Positions 63,806 through 64,000 of a DNA stretch of 64,000 bases are shown here, in pieces. The position numbers were made by a program, and so were the translations under genes. This DNA comes from Rachicladosporium sp. CCFEE 5018 (taxonomy: Eukaryota; Ascomycota; Dothideomycetes; Cladosporiales; Cladosporiaceae). Below the pieces are notes generated by a model, which was given only the letters and a program-made list of their open reading frames with translations, was not told the origin of the DNA and did not search any database. Each line of letters begins with the position of its first letter. The stretch's first letter is position 1. The DNA lies in contig KZ111163.1 of the NCBI GenBank assembly GCA_002077045.2, forward strand, positions 247,880 through 311,879, in the 5' to 3' direction.

Positions 63806-64000
63806 TGCGACGACCGTTCACTCGCCTGTTCATGTTGCCAGATGTTCGATGTAACGTCAATATTTCTTCGCACGATTGCAAGTACTTCGAGTGCGTGCAA
63901 ACGGAGCCAGCGAGGTAACGGCAAGGGTGTGGTCGTACAGCTCCAAGTGCGGATCACTTCCGCACTAAAAAGTTCACGTACGAACGCCGAGTGAAGATAC

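Noticed and set aside
1..64000. Biosynthetic cluster, transposon, CRISPR, tRNA or rRNA genes
   Set aside because: No transposase, terminal repeats, polyketide or peptide synthase domains, spaced repeats, or tRNA B-box with a cloverleaf were recognised. A tRNAscan and repeat search would be decisive.

Overview
The window is nuclear DNA from a filamentous or black-yeast ascomycete (Pezizomycotina; Dothideomycetes is my guess, not shown). The evidence is short GT-AG introns of about 47-105 bp with CTAAC/CTGAC-type branch points, dense genes on both strands, and typical fungal families: SIN3, URO-D, Kex2, CPA2, GT90/CAP10 and a GH16 wall glucanase. No mobile element, tRNA, rRNA or CRISPR array was found.

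Layout, left to right: the 5' part of SIN3 (-); cytosine deaminase FCY1 (+); uroporphyrinogen decarboxylase HEM12 (-); a membrane-anchored cysteine synthase (+); a zinc-binding coiled-coil protein (-); two small, distantly similar unknown proteins (+, +); a Ydj1-type DnaJ (+); Kex2 (+); and exon 1 of a GH16 glucanase (+). A 100-N gap (18811-18910) follows, then a second copy of DnaJ (partial), Kex2 and the GH16 gene, this time complete. Next come mitochondrial MSH1 (-, broken by a second gap at 30839-30938), a MidA/NDUFAF7-type methyltransferase (+), NAT10/Kre33 (-), a GT90 glycosyltransferase (+), an unknown C-terminal membrane protein (-) and a Wss1-type protease (-, cut by the third gap at 45965-46064). 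After that gap the NAT10 start, GT90, membrane protein and Wss1 appear again. The window ends with mitochondrial ribosome recycling factor (-), CPA2 (+), a GPI-type secreted protein (-), BNA1 (+) and a small membrane protein (-).

The main structural point is that two of the three gaps separate near-identical blocks (13461-18810 / 18911-24213 and 37736-45964 / 46065-54281). Each block runs exactly to the gap edge and cuts genes there. The simplest reading is overlapping contigs from two alleles or homeologs of a heterozygous or hybrid genome, placed end to end, so the real locus probably holds one set of these genes. True tandem duplication is not excluded. The copies are mosaics: a 2.45-kb stretch looks identical while its flanks differ.

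The genes are mostly unlinked housekeeping functions (haem, cysteine, arginine, NAD and pyrimidine salvage metabolism; mitochondrial translation and DNA maintenance; ribosome acetylation; secretory processing; wall remodelling). I see no biosynthetic cluster. The most unusual items are the GH16-PAN gene with two in-frame stops, a second gene with an in-frame TAG, an apparent TG 3' splice site in CPA2, and an uncharacterised pair of small proteins.
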